Below the pieces are notes generated by a model. That model did no database searches. It saw nothing but the letters and a program-made list of their open reading frames with translations, and was not told the origin of the DNA. Position numbers and translations under genes: made by a program. Positions 18,776-31,471 of a DNA stretch of 64,000 nucleotides are shown in pieces. How positions within the stretch are numbered: position 1 is the stretch's first letter; each line of letters begins with the position of its first letter. Source of the DNA: Atriophallophorus winterbourni (lineage: Eukaryota > Platyhelminthes > Trematoda > Plagiorchiida > Microphallidae); contig JACCGJ010000219.1 of assembly GCA_013407085.1 (NCBI GenBank), positions 124,001-188,000 of the forward strand, in the 5' to 3' direction.

Positions 18776-21700
18776 GACATTTAGATAGGTTTTCAAAAGC
18801 ATGGTTATGAACATTGTTCGTGTACTCGCTTCCATATTGATTGCTGTTCTCATATGTCTGAAGTGAATGAGCTCCGAGCGCATTTATGTGTGCATTATCT
18901 GTATTCATACGCATAGCTTGCCCCATTTCTTTTCTTTTCTTTTTCGCTGCTATGCTCAAGGTCATTAGGAGTTGTGAACAATGGCACATAACGCGTTCAC
19001 CATTGTTTATACGCAGAACATCGTTGCTCTGTGCATATGTGTAGTTCCATCGTGATTGTATGCCAGCGAATCATTGATATATCACCGTTCTGCTTTCTGC
19101 TGATGGATATTCATGAAGTCCTGTTTTCAATTATCCCATGGATTTTCAACGTTTCGCCTTCTGTAGGGTGCTCTCCTAACATAAACGTTATCGGGTGCAC
19201 AATTTTCGAATAATCTTTATAGTTCATGTTATCTTTGAGTACGCATATTGTGATCGCCGATGTATAAGCGAGGGGGATACAATCATTCGATCATTTGCAG
19301 CAAATTATTAAATACTCTAGGCCTATTTAAGTGTTATTTTCTTGAACCGCGATTCGCTGATCACAAAAAATATTGGCTCAATTTCTGATTTATACACATC
19401 ACTCACACACCTTTTAAGACACATCCGCATCGATCATTAATCGAATAGCGTTAAGCCGTTACGTTTGGGTTAAACATGATTCGCATCACGACTAACGGAA
19501 TTATTGCGCAATGTACATCAGCAAAATACTGGAAGTAAGCAAAGTGAATAGGACCGCGCTGATCGAATAGTTTAAGACAAGCGCCTTTCAATCAGAGTTT
19601 CTCGGTTCTAATCAAAACACTGTTGCTCAGTTCTCAACCATGCCCATTGTTGAAGTGGGGACAACCACAGGCCCTGTGTGTCTCAATAGCTTGATAAACA
19701 AATAAAAACGGCAAGTATATGCACAGAATTTTGGTTTATTTAATTGCAAACGTTTGTCTGTTTTTGCTTTATCGGTTCGAGGCAACTGAATAACGCTATG
19801 ACGATACAGAAAAATCCCTGTAGGTAGCATTGACCTCAATTTGCATTGGTTTTCTACTGAGTTTCTCTTCACCCTTTTGAATCCCAATAGAGAATGCTTT
19901 TCCGTGTAGAACGTGGAACACGCAGACATCCTAGCTACTTGCATACGTCGTGTGTACCTACTTTCTGTTTGCTTTAAAATGCTACAAGCACGCACGTGCT
20001 GGTTTGTGTACTTTAGCGCTAAATTCATTCATATGTCGTATTAGACGAGCAATTTTACGTTTCAAAATCATTATCATCTGTCGAGGCTATCCACTGGACT
20101 CCACTGCTATCATGACACCATCATCCGCAATTTTTTGCCGTGTTATTCGCTGATTGGTCAGAATTTCAAACACCCAATTTTCGGACATTTTGTTTCGCAC
20201 GTACGTACGCACCAAGCCGACGCATTGTTTAACAGGAACGCTATGACGACGATTACCCTTTTCTTCTCGCCTTTCTTTCATTGCGTTTCTCCAACTGATT
20301 GATTCAAAACTATCTCGATCCTGCTTATATCCCTCAGCGTTAATCTTTCATGGCCGTGTATCCGAATCACTGATACTGGCTAACTGCTTGTACGTCTAGG
20401 TTCAGTCTTCTTTGACCCCGCTAAGGTTTATTCCGTTGAGCCCAAAGCACATAGTACGGTATTGTTGTTTCCTTCAACAATAAAAAATGGTCTCAGATAC
20501 ACTGTAAACTTAATTTGAATCTATATTATAAACGTATCAGCCTTTTAATAGAAGGAAAAGGAAAGTGCTCTATTCGAAAATGTTCGAAACTAAACTTATT
20601 TTTTTTAAAAATTTTACTTTCCGAATAACGCTTTTTCTTCGACTTCGCGATCTTAAACAGCCTATTCAGCAGTGCCACTGATAAACCCCGCCATCACAGA
20701 CAGTAATGATGCCTCACAAAAATCGTTGATGTATCAATGAAAGGGTCTTAGATAACAACCACAGATTGACTGAGATGAAGCTTATGCACCACGGTAAATG
20801 CATACATAGTGACATAAGAACGACAGCTTCGTTGCATTTATTGCTGCGATGTTTCAAAGTATCTCCGGTATTCCACAAATAAGCTATGGGCTGAGTACAC
20901 TGAAGATAACTTGTTCACTCGAAGCGGACATCCTACATCCAGATCTTCTTTATAATGCATCCACGGATTTCGCGTTTCTAGCTGCGGCGCCGCTAGTCTA
21001 CCTCAGTGTATCCAGAAGAAAGCGGAATGGATTGATCCTTCGATTGATTTAACAGGTTGTTTCGGTGTGGGGAACTAAATGTCTATGCCACAAATAAACT
21101 TCATAACAGCGAAAACAGCTAAGCAACGATGGCGTCGCAAAAATAAGCTTTGAGTATAAATTCGAACTGTTCAACAAAATCTAATACGACCACTTTATTA
21201 AGTACAGCTTTAATGCTAGCAGGAAGTACCTGCCTCACAAGCATACATGATATCGAATGGGCGGGCAGCAGCATATACCGTCGTAAATTGACACTAAGAT
21301 TGCTGCAACTAGTCAATTCCGTTTAATTGAAGTCTACTTCTACGATCGCTATTCAAACGTTTTTGAAAACTCTAAATTTCAAACATGGACCTACATGACA
21401 TTCGTGTCACTTTATTGCTGAAGAACTCGGTCGAGGTTAGAGTGCACCATGAGCTATCTACCGCGGATTGAAAGATAATCACTAGCTAAAGTACAGCATA
21501 TTTTTCCTGAGTATTTGACCACCATTGTTCACTCCCAGTCGTCGCCTCAAAGACTTTTGTGATGCCCCACGATGTTTGAACACCTTACCCCGACCAATTA
21601 TAACAGTTCAAAACCGACAGTTTGAGCCGACAGAGCATGTTTCACACGTTTAAATGTTGCGGATAAGCTGTCGTTAGGTATTTAGATCCAAGCCGATGAG

Positions 21701-21939
21701 CCGAGAATTCGCCTTTTTGTTACATCTACGAGGTAATCGCGATTTAACTACATTCGAAACTATCGAGAGGATATGCATTAGCGCTATATACCTTGGAGTG
21801 TTGTAATGAACCTTTTGTACTCACACATGGTACCAACAAACCAGAACGCCTCCATTTTATGTCCGTTCTTCACGAAGAGATGGTAATTACATCAGGTCTA
21901 TCCTGACATCACGTTTATTACGTTGTTTACGTACGCTTC
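18776..21939. other. Intron sequence with no supported gene
   Basis: About 3.2 kb of nova intron. The longest open frame (19627-20028, minus, 133 codons) has no recognisable domain and no splice context. Short A- and T-rich runs occur (20590-20620). Nothing else is supportable. Confidence 0.4.
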
Positions 21940-22075
21940 GTGCCAAATTCAGCTATGTCCATTGTTAATCACGTTCACCTACGAATCCCACAATACAAGA
22001 AAACACCAATCGGTCAAACGCGTTTGTTACACATATGTCTGGGACTCCGCGATTTCACTTTGAACCTCTATTGTA
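21940..22075 (+). repeat. Dispersed repeat shared with 45720-45850
   Basis: The string CCATTGTTAATCACGTTCAC to ATCCCACAATAC and CCAATCGGTCAAACGCG matches 45735-45830 (ATTAATCACATTCAC, ATCCCACAACAC, CCGATTGGTCAAAGCG). There is no coding content, and the class is unknown. Confidence 0.5.
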
Positions 22076-22705
22076 ACATAAACATACGTTGCCGAATACT
22101 GAGTTTTAACAAAGTCTTGTTTAATAGATGAACTTGTGTTTCAGCTGTTTCTTGTTCATAATCGAGTGTTCGATGGACGTGCATAATGAGTGTGATATGT
22201 GACTTAATCTGGTTTTGACTTCGTTGTTTTGTTGCTGAAATTACGCATTCTTGATGTCTTGACAAATCAGGTTTGGCCATTTTGAAATTACTTCTGGTGG
22301 TTTGATAAGGTCGACTTTCTGTTTCTTCTCAAGCGTTGTGGATCCACGAGTGAACTCAAGGAACCCAAATATCCCTGTCTATAACCTGTTATTTCACCAT
22401 AGTGGAACTCGACTGGCATTCGACAGAATCTACAATGACAGAAACTGTTCAACGCATTTTTAAATGCGTGCTTGCGTTGGCTGCGTGTTGAACAACAATT
22501 GCAGACTGTGAAACACTGATTTGCTAGTGGACTTCCGTTTATCTACAACTTTATTTGGTTAATGGTACTTGGGCTGACGTGTTAGAATTTCAAATTACTA
22601 TCTTAAATACGATGTTTCGCACACACCACTCGCAACATGCTTCACTTTCATCTCTTTTAACCTAACTCCGTTTCATTGAAACTTTATTTTATTCGCTAAC
22701 AACAG

Positions 22706-22923
22706 GAACAACGGAACGCGTTTGTCTTATTCAAGGAACTCTGGATGGCATAACGCGCATTCATAACTACATCATGGATAGAATGCTAGAGAAACCGGAT
22801 TGTGCGGCTACTCAGTCGGCTTCATGCAACGTGACCGTGAATTCCCAGTCGATTGCCTCCGAACCGCAACCGGACTCGTCTGTTCCACCCGGGAGCCGTC
22901 TTGTCTGGGGTAGACATCAACAG
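22706..22923 (+). CDS. nova: nova exon: second half of KH1 and linker
   Basis: Acceptor AACAG ends at 22705. The exon enters in phase 1 and reads GTTERVCLIQGTLDGITRIH then NYIMDRMLEKP, the C-terminal strand and helix of KH1 in NOVA proteins (GTTERVCLIQGT is the family spelling). It continues into a Ser/Pro-rich linker and ends in phase 0 at CAG before a GTTAGT donor (22924). The exon ends where KH2 begins in the next exon, as in other NOVA genes. Confidence 0.93.
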
Positions 22924-23588
22924 GTTAGTCTTTCCAACGCTAGTTATAGTCACTACTTTTTTTAAATTTTCTACATACAGTTGCGTTTCGTGGATTGGCT
23001 AGTGTCTCATAGCGTGCCATCTCGCTAATCGTCGGTAAGAAACAAGATCAATAGACGCTCGTCCGATCTTATCTGTGTCTCTGAATTGCATAATTATCGC
23101 GCAATCTCACGCGGTCTATATTTCACCTTTTACCGTTCATAATCTTTTCTGCTTTACTTTTTGAGAATCGTCATCAATTGCTTGCGCAATTCGATTCGAG
23201 ACCCCGTTTGGTTTGGCGAACCTTAATTGAGGCATGACATAATGATCACATCACGTTTCCCTGCCCTTTATGTCAACCTCCTGGGTTCTTTTGATGAAAT
23301 CCCCAAATATGTAATGCCTTGATAAGTTGGATTCGTATCTCGTGGCCATTAATCGGTCTTGGTGACAAGGCTATTGCGTAAAGCTAAATCTGTTTCGTCA
23401 CGTTGATACGGAAGGCGTATGACCCGTGAATTCTACCGCTGCTTTCTCTCTGGATTGCTGAACTGCATACGTTTGCTAGCTTATTTTAACAATGATGTGA
23501 AATCGATTGATGAAGCCTGATCGCTGATAGTAAATCTGAAGGACATTGTTTGGGTCAACTGTTGATCTCTTGGTATATTGTTTTGACG

Positions 23589-23784
23589 TAGCCGCGCAGC
23601 CTACACCATGTCAGACTGATTTGCCAGCGGCACTGAGCTGCATGTAGAAATACGCTGATGTCTCACCACCGTTTACTCATTCAGATATCGAACAAGACTA
23701 AGGCAACCTCATAGTTTCATAGTCCACGCGCAGTCTCTGGCTCTCCTGCACTCAGCTTTCATCCAGGGTTGTGATTTCATGCAT
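23589..23784 (+). repeat. Family S repeat, strongly diverged
   Basis: Recognisable by GATTTGCCAGCGGCACTGAG, CTGCATG, TGTCTCACC, AAGGCAACCT, GCGCAGTCTCTGGCT and a CATGCATGG end. It is an old copy, opposite in orientation to the one at 23946. Confidence 0.6.
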
Positions 23785-23945
23785 GGCTTCAGTGGTTTAA
23801 CGTAACTGCTGCTCAGGTTTTTGACTTGCGTTTTTTCCACCAGCCTGATGACGTCACAAGGCTAATCAATCAGCATCACGCATTTTCAGAATTGTTTTAA
23901 AGCTTAAAAAAATATTCGTGTCGTTTCCTAATGACGCCGTATATG

Positions 23946-24170
23946 TATGAAAAGTCCCGCCATACCCAACTCGATCCAGAGAAAGTGCCACACAGTTGTA
24001 CACTACCCGTGGGCTAGGATATTGTAAGGTTGCCCGGGCCTAGACATATATGATAGTGAGAAAAGAAATGGCAGTGACATTGCAGCTCATTGTGGGTTTT
24101 AAATCAATTTATCACGGTGTTAGCTGTACAGCACAGAGCTACCGCACTATTGTATATCCGTGCCAACTCA
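23946..24170 (-). repeat. Family S repeat, minus orientation
   Basis: Reverse complement of the family: AAAGTGCCACACAGTTGTAC, GTGGGCTAGGATATTG, GGTTGCCCGGGCCTAGACA, GGCAGTGACATTGCAGCTCA. With the copy at 23589-23784 it forms an inverted pair about 160 bp apart. Confidence 0.7.
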
Positions 24171-24609
24171 GAACGCATACAATTGAACTATGCGTTTCAC
24201 TCAGCACCCATCGCCCGATAAGAATACCTATTGAGGAATAAGCCATTTCATTTCCTTTTGGACATCGGGTACAGGGTCTGAACACAATGGTCACCCGATT
24301 ACAAGTTCTTGACTCAAGTGTCGATATGTTTTTGCTGATTTTACGAACTTTATCTCCGTGAGATTGACGTCACTCGTAGTCTTGGAAAATCGACCCTGCA
24401 AGCACTTGCAGTGAGATCGATGAATACAAAGATTGATATTGCCTTCTATCTCGCACGGTTAGAGCTTATAGTCAAGACAGACCAATGTGGTGGATCCTTA
24501 AACGGAACAGCTAAATACATATTATACTGCTTTTCTCTTTTCCGTCCTTCGCATTTACACGTGTTTAATCTTTCACTTGCAAATTCAATTTTGTTTATAC
24601 AAAAAGTCC

Positions 24610-24775
24610 GCATTTGCATGCATTTCCCTCACACACACACACACACCACGACCGGTTTCGTTTTGTATTCAGCTAAGGACGGTACTATCAGGATCCACAT
24701 GCCTTGAAACAGTGGATAATTGATGATGCACGAAACCGGTCGTAGGGTGTTTATGTGTGATGGGAATGCATGCAA
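24610..24775. repeat. Inverted pair of hammerhead-like remnants (H5 minus, H6 plus)
   Basis: The left remnant (24648-24672, minus strand) has GAAACCGGTCGTGG. The right remnant (24721-24747, plus) has TGATGA, a collapsed stem II TGCAC, GAAACCGGTC and GTAGGG. Both flanks carry TGCATGCATTT or its complement, so about 165 bp is palindromic in plan. A (CA)n run lies at 24631-24648. Neither copy can fold a full core. Confidence 0.5.
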
Positions 24776-25052
24776 ATATGGGTTTTTCTTTCGAGCTCAT
24801 GGGTTTAACCACCATCCATGTGCTTGTGCATGGTAGGAGGTGATTGAACGGGTTGATTGTACCAGCCTTATCTGACAGTGACATACATGTTCACACTTTG
24901 TTCAACCATTTTGTATTGTTTAATTGTTCATCTGGAAGTTTGCTTACAGCGTTATCTGGTTCCAGATGTGCACTTTATGATGATAGTGAGGAGTTAGTCA
25001 TGCTCAGTTGATCAATAATGTACGCAAGCCTTAATCATTTGGGACAATTTAA

Positions 25053-25275
25053 CCCTTTACGGCCCACAGTACCGAATTCGGTACGCTAATTAAAAGTTGT
25101 ATAAATAAACAGTGATAGTTTCCTTTGTGTTTTTACTTGTTTAATACAAGTCTAGTACCAGTTTGATACAGAGATACAGCAGTCATCCGACATATAACGC
25201 CAGTGTGCATCGAGAGTTTGCGAGAGATGGACGTGTAGCGTATTCAGCCTAGAAATTAAATTGGGCAGTTAAGGG
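25053..25275. mobile_element. piggyBac-like MITE (223 bp) with TTAA duplication
   Basis: Left terminus CCCTTTACGGCCC (25053-25065); right terminus, read on the minus strand, CCCTTAACTGCCC (25275-25263). They match at 11 of 13 positions. Both ends are flanked by TTAA (25049-25052 and 25276-25279), the invariant piggyBac target. CCC-initiated ends plus TTAA are diagnostic of that superfamily. There is no coding capacity. A palindrome GTACCGAATTCGGTAC sits just inside the left end. Confidence 0.75.
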
Positions 25276-25510
25276 TTAACTATCGGTGTTGTCTGTGAAC
25301 TTATAATGTTCACCAGCTTAGCTAAACCATGAAGTTAGCAGCTACTGGCTTTCCATGTGCAATGAGCTTCCATTTTGACACTCGTTAGAGTGCAGTGCCA
25401 AATAGGTTGTGCATGTGTGAATACAGGTGGCAAGTTATAAAGACAACAAATTATAGTTATATTTGGTAGATTAAAACCTATTTGCTGTTTGATTTTATAC
25501 TACAGTTTTA

Positions 25511-26032
25511 TATCATCATCAAATAAAGCATTACACCAGTAGCATGTACCAAATGTTTAACTGCCATACAACTATAAAAAAGTACAATCTTACAAGATTG
25601 AGAAGGCTGGGATTTAAATAGCTACGGATTCTATAAAAGAGTAAGCACTAGCCAACAGGGATGAGGTGCCTACACATTGAATGGAACAGACATTCAAACA
25701 AGTTTCGTGAACGAGTAGACCGACATTAGCACGGCAGCTTCTTTGCGACTTTCACTACCGTGCATCCTGGCAAGCTTTCCTCGTCAATCCCATTGACAAC
25801 ATACAAGATTAAGCAAACCCTCCAAGAAGATGCTTAAATCAAGACCGACACTGAACACGGTTTCGGGACCCATCCTGAAGCGTAACTAACCACTGAGATA
25901 TCTCATCGCGTCAGGAAGACGTCTTAATCTGCTTGTGCCCTGTGACGGTTTGGCCACCCTGAGATTTATACCAATCGGGATGTGGTGTCGCAAAAAGAAC
26001 CCGTTTCGGAATTCGGTTGTCTGACATCCGTT
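25511..26032 (-). mobile_element. R1 LINE, 3' fragment
   Basis: Colinear with 3117-3650 of the R1 element: the TGATGA end, the 3' UTR (GCATTACACCAGTAGCA, AACTGCCATACAAC) and the last C-terminal codons, where the stop region reads GTTTGCTTAATC. About 35 bp is missing within the coding part. It is a classical 5'-truncated insertion, older than the intact R1. Confidence 0.8.
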
Positions 26033-26739
26033 TCTGATTATGTAACACTCAAAAATAAGCTTACTACAATACTGTCGTGAACTTCATTAGGGTATAACCA
26101 TTTTCAACCACTCGTACGGTTGTTGGGGTACAACCCTTTGTAATCAAAACAAAGCGTAGTTCTTACCCGTAGGCGATCCAATATTTATCCGGTGTATGCA
26201 AACACGAGAGTCATTTACTCTTGCTCGCTTCGTTATCGATCGAAATTCGCCAATCGCTGGGAGTTCGATCACCACACCTCGTTTCAGGACAATCTCTCTC
26301 CGATACAGCGTCCATCAACTTATCGCCTGCACCTGCGGTCTGCTTGGGTTCTCGTGGTCGCAATCAGCTATTTCGAATCGAATCATTCTTTTTTCCACAT
26401 GCTTTTTCAGCCCAGTTTCTTTGCATGCTGAAATCGAGTAAATTATGTGTTGCTGTGTACAGCTGCCGGCATATTGGATCCTGGCGTATACGATCGGTCT
26501 CGTGAATTCGTTTTTTCACCGAGAGCTTATCCGGCAATAATGTTACCTGTTTTCACGCATGTGCTTGAGCGCGTGTGATTGTATTTAGCGTTACAGGTTT
26601 GCCTAAAATTATACCTATTTTGATCGTTTTAGATAGGCAAATTGATGTGAAATATTAATGGGTGTTGTTTGGACCTTAATGCGTTGAATGTGTCCACCTC
26701 GAAACAGCCAATCATTGTCACTGAAAACTCCCATACAAA

Positions 26740-26995
26740 CCCTATTAAACAGTGGCTTCAACGTAGAACTTTGTTCTCCACCCTTCCACTGCTTCAAGGC
26801 TAACTAAACCGAATATTACTGTCTCCACTTGATGAGACAGGTTGTGGTGTCTAAGTGCAAAACGTTATTTTGGTTACCCAGGAATCACTGTTATTCCGTG
26901 TTTGAACACTGTGGTTGGTTGTACGAACCCTATTAACATTGGCTTCAGTATAACTTTGTTTACCATTTCCGCTGTTTCAAGGCTCACTGTCTCAT
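26740..26995 (+). repeat. Degenerate tandem hammerhead-bearing unit
   Basis: Two units about 185 bp apart share ACGAACCCTATTAA or ACAAACCCTATTAA, CAGTGGCTTCA, ACTTTGTT and CACTGCTTCAAGGCT. They correspond to 18395-18775. The core between them reads TTGATGA, then loses stem II and GAAA. Decayed copy. Confidence 0.6.
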
Positions 26996-27293
26996 ACAAA
27001 ATTATCTCCAGTGCAGCGGCATCGCGGCTGTTTTTATTATTCCCTACCGATTTATCTTACCAAGTGGAGTGGCGAGGGAATCTTGTTTTACGCATGAGAG
27101 TGAATGCCACAAAATAGCTGCCATGCTGGTGTCTCTCTACCAAATACATGAAAGTATGATTCGATATGAATCGCGTTGAGCCGTTCTTGCGTAACTTTTC
27201 TCTTCTGAAACAGAAGTTTCGTCAGACCAAGAGTGATGGTTCCAGCAAATTGGCACTTCATCTACCTCCCTTGATTGGCTTCACCATTGAGCA

Positions 27294-27870
27294 ACATTTT
27301 TACTTTTGTGCGACTATCTCCTCCTGGAGAATGAGTCGGCTTCAATGAAGAGTCTTGGGAATTTGGGTACAAAACGGCGCCCCCCCACACCACTCGGCGT
27401 TTGTTCGAGTCAGCTTCTCTAGCCTTTGCACAACGAAGTGCGATCTGCAAGGCAGCAGGGAGTTGCCAGAAAGAGGTACTGTGCACCAACTAACCGTCTA
27501 CTAGACTCTGCTCCAGATTTTTCCTCAGGGTTTTCTCTCAAAGCCTTTCCTGCGATCGGGTAACCCGCAAGGCAGCGGAGGTTTAAAATTAGGGTTTTCC
27601 TTCCCTTAGATGAAATGCCCTCCCAGCCTAACGAGCTCCATCTGCCCGAAGCTAACTGGTTTTCAGACGCAACTCACTCGCCCTCGCCCCTTCTCCTATT
27701 GGTAGAAGCAGTTCCGCCGGGCTCGGGGAGCCACTCGTGCAGGCCAGAAGCTGGACTTGGTTGTCAGAGGCTATTTAAGACGCGAGCCATATGGAGCATT
27801 TTAGAGACCTTGGGAGCCTTATCCCCACTGCCACTCCCGGCTAATGACAACCTTGGGAAGCAAACATTGA
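27294..27870 (-). mobile_element. Family B: LINE-derived non-autonomous element
   Basis: About 560 bp matching the R4 5' region (15195-15610) over most of its length but ending, on the minus strand, in GTCGCACAAAAGTAAAAA, which resembles the A-rich 3' end of R4 (CACAAAAGTAAAAG). Head and tail of the LINE without the protein part suggest a non-autonomous derivative mobilised by R4. The second copy is at 58785-59318. An open frame of 116 codons here is incidental. Confidence 0.55.
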
Positions 27871-28114
27871 ACACATTGAAGGCTTGCAAGTCTCTTAGTC
27901 CATTCGAGATCATCCTTACCCACCCCAAACCACCGTTTGCAAATTTTCCAGCCAAGCCCTGGTAACTATACGCGGTCAACGTCAGTTGTTACTGTGGCCT
28001 ACATTTTCACGCATAAAAGTGCGTGACAGGATGAACTTTGAAGCCCCTGTTGCATAAGGCTTGCATGACCAACGTGCTCAATCAAATGTAAACACACTAG
28101 CGGATGGTGTTAAA

Positions 28115-28170
28115 GCCACGTGACTGCACGGCACTTTGCCTGGATCAGGCTTGTGCTTTCATTCATTCAT
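28115..28170 (+). repeat. Family S repeat, 3' fragment
   Basis: Begins ACGTGACTGCACGGCAC and ends GCCTGGATCAGGCTTGTGC plus CATTCATTCATACC. Truncated. Confidence 0.7.
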
Positions 28171-28882
28171 ACCACACCCTACGATCGGTCCCACATCAGT
28201 TGTTTCAAAAGACAAGATGCAGTACCTAACCTGATCACCTTAAAATATATTGGCAACCAGTCATCCAAAGTGAAGTTAGAAAGCTGTAGCAAATTTTCAC
28301 TCGCTTATATTTAATCCTACTTATCTACCGACAAGCAGGAGCTACCCATCCTACCACGGATAGAACTGTTCAGCACAATTATAGTCAATGAAGCCACAAT
28401 TGTGTCAAACCTACACTGATTTCTTGACATTGCGTGGATCTTGATCAAACTATCCCTAAATGATAAGTGTAATATTCTTGAACAGGTTTGTCTTGCCAGC
28501 ACTGTATTACAGTGGTTTAAAGTTCAAACATTTTCTTCACGGTTTGAATGCATGCGGATCCAATCACTTTAACGTAGAGTTACGAGCAAAGAAGTAAACT
28601 GCTGCTCACTTACGCTTCTGTGGAATATTGTTTCAGTAGCACGAAACTGTAAATGTGATATGTTCTAACTTACTAAACCCGATGCTGTTTATATGTAACC
28701 AATCTGTCTAAAGCCTTTTCCTATACTTGTTTTTCTTATTCTAATAACCAGCCAGCTATGTAGTTGCTCTTTATTGGTTGCAGCGCGGAGATTGGCGAAC
28801 GTGAGTAGGATAACAAGTTGCAACTGCTCTCATCATTCCAAGACTATTCCCCACGCCTAGTCGCATTTTATCTTTCCCACAG

Positions 28883-29036
28883 GTGAAAATCCTTGTTCCA
28901 AACTGTACTGCTGGTCTGGTAATTGGGAAAATGGGCAGCTACATCAAGGAAATCAAAGATCAAACGAAAGCATTCATACAGATTTCGCAAAAATCAAAAG
29001 AGATCAATCTCCTTGAACGTTGCATTACAATCGCAG
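28883..29036 (+). CDS. nova: nova exon: first half of KH2
   Basis: Acceptor TTTCCCACAG ends at 28882. The exon enters in phase 0 and reads VKILVPNCTAGLVIGKMGS, then IKEIKDQTKAFIQISQKSKE and INLLERCITIAG. NOVA KH2 has the pattern VKIIVPNSTAGLIIGKGG and INLQERVVTVSG. The GxxG loop is GKMG, still GxxG. It ends in phase 1 at a GTAATT donor (29037). There is no internal stop, and the KH signature is complete when joined to 31743. Confidence 0.95.
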
Positions 29037-29039
29037 GTA

Positions 29040-29744
29040 ATTGCAACCTTTTTCCTCCCTGTCCCTTCCCAAAGTGATTTACCAATGTTTTACCGGTTAA
29101 GGCTAAGGTGAATGAATATCAAGTTCGTCGTCATGCAAATTAAATGTGCATTCACTGATTCACGTGTCCCTATGGTGCGGGATACATTGGGCGAATGAAG
29201 CGGAAACCGGAACAGCGAATGCCTGAACGTCACTCACTTTTTCTTGCATAAAACTGTTCAACGAAGATGAATAGTTCGATCCTAGCCTGTCTGATCGACA
29301 CGGACCACCGATTGAAACCTGAAGATGTGTTCTCTCTGGTTTGCGCGTATCACACAGACTCAGCTAAGGCATTTTTAGAAGTCTGTTGTGTTAAATGTTG
29401 CATTTTTGTCGGCCTTCCTCGGTCGATGTCGGTCATAATCATACAACTCAAACACATGACGTTTTCATTCTCCACAACCTTTCACATGAATAATAATCAT
29501 CTCTTCTAAAACTTTCACCGCGATACGCACTACCAGATCGCTTGAACATGACATCTCACAGTGCGCCTTCAAAACGAGTAATTGAGAGCTAGTTCTTTCC
29601 ACATCGTAATGTCGTTTTTCATGTTCGTATCACTTTTACAAGCGTATCGTCTAACTAACTATTAACTATCTGTTTTTAATTCCCAATGTAGTATGTCCCT
29701 TGTATTGTGACCGTTTCCTATTGGATATTCATGGCTTAGTTAGC
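29040..29744. other. Intron sequence without recognised feature
   Basis: T-rich nova intron DNA. Short open frames here lack domains and splice signals. Confidence 0.3.
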
Positions 29745-30040
29745 TTCGTCGTTGTTGTTTAATTGAGGTGAAGCTGCTCTGTAGACATGTTTTACAGTCC
29801 ACGTTTTGTTCAAGATTCAACCGATGGAAAGCATTTAGTGTTCGTAGGTGTGTTGCATTGATGGTCTAAGTTTCGATGCCACACAGAAAAGCATTTATTA
29901 TACGCACTGTATATTATCCTCTTGGTATACATAGCCAGCTTCAGACAGGAGAGTTCATTAGGAAAATATGTCACATGCTCAACGAGCCAGCGAGAGTCTC
30001 TCCTCGATATTTTAACGAAGCATTCACAGCGTCAATCCCT
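29745..30040 (-). mobile_element. R3 LINE, C-terminal fragment
   Basis: On the minus strand about 29945-29840 reads LAMYTKRIIYSAYNKCFSVW, aligning with KLTVQTKIMLCSACTKCFTV of the R3 element at 16438-16500. Downstream frames give NTKCFPSV against NGKCFPFW. It contains stops and is about 300 bp long. Confidence 0.6.
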
Positions 30041-31455
30041 TCACACATGTAGTCCAACAGACCAGCTTCTGATATAGTAGGTTAAATTCAGATCGTCCTT
30101 GATTCATAGTCAACTGAATCCGAAATACTGAATGATAGCCGCTAGGTAACTTTATAACTAGTTCAGCAAATCCATGTGGCTACATATGTTTTTGTGAAGC
30201 ATTGATCTGCGGCAACGACCCGACCACACGCTTAACACTGAGACCGTAATTTAACAACGATGCTCGCTGACGTTGAAGTCTAATTTATGCTTACAGCTTC
30301 AAGTACTGTCCACCACGCGTGATCTTTGCGTACAACGTAACAACCCTACCGGATTCGACGTGGGCTTTATCCATAAAACTATTATCCCACTTCTCGAGGT
30401 GACGTATTTGCGATTCGTCACTTGTGATTCGTTCACCTAACTTTCAGCTCGTGACTTCATACATCATTCGTTGCCTGGACCGTAGGTAGCCCTCTACGGC
30501 AAGCAATACGTAAGAAGCAATTTTGCCGCGCTCACATACTTTTCACTTTTGCTACATAGTTGATGATAATTATGATTAAACTGGTGTCATATTTTATCGA
30601 GTTTATGTTTGTGACTACTCATCCGTGCCAAGCCACAAAGTTGATCGCGACGGTCAATAATGGAAGCACTAGACTCGAGTTTCGCTCTTATTTGAACTCA
30701 TCAGCAGTGCATATCCTCCGCTTCGGGTGGGATTCAAGTTTGGTGATTAATCTCCGCGTTTTGCTGCTTAAAAATCATGATTTATTATCGAAAAGAACTC
30801 GACTCTTCAGGATCATCATATTGTATTAAAATTCGCTGTTACGTTTTATAGACCATAGACAAATTACAATCAAATATCTGACAAAGTGTTGAATGATAGC
30901 TAGGCGCTCATGCGATTTCTGTTTAAAAATTGTTTCCCAATATTTTCGTCAGATTGTGTGATCGCATGGAATTCGAAGGAGACATGTTCGTAGTGCCGGT
31001 AGCAGTTTTAATCGTAGTGCCGGTAGCAGTTTTAATGAGAACGCGGTATTCCCCATGTGACTTAGTGCTCCGTGTTGCACAGACTATGGCGAAAAATGAA
31101 ATAGATTCTCGGAAGTGCGTGATGTTACTCAATGAGTTCATCGGCCAAATTTCGGCGGATTCAAATTTATGCTTCACTGTGATGTTATGGAAATAGCTTG
31201 ATGGTGTATCAACGGATGAAACTGAATCGGTCCCAATGTGAATATTTTTAGCGTAACTTTGCGAGACTGTATTAGAGAGCATCGATTGTTGACGACATGA
31301 CTTCGCAATTAGCAAATGTACTTGTCTTTCATGTCGATTTAGATTATTCGGATTATTGTTATACTCAATACTTTATATACTAATCTCATTGCTATCGCTA
31401 TTGATCGTCAACTGTGAGACACATCCCATTCACCTAAATTATAAATCTACACGAG
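30041..31455. other. Intron sequence; one 24-bp direct duplication
   Basis: No coding feature is supported. A perfect 2 x 24-bp tandem repeat (unit begins CGTAGTGCCGGTAGCAG) lies at 30989-31036. The 130-codon minus frame at 30923-31315 spans it and has no recognisable domain. Confidence 0.4.
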
Positions 31456-31471
31456 CGGATGGTTTCTGCAC

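Noticed and set aside
19627..20028. 133-codon minus-strand frame in the nova intron
   Set aside because: No domain, no splice sites, composition like surrounding intron; likely chance.
23841..23870. CTGATGACGTCA as another hammerhead core
   Set aside because: No GAAA or stem III in the right place and no pairing arms.
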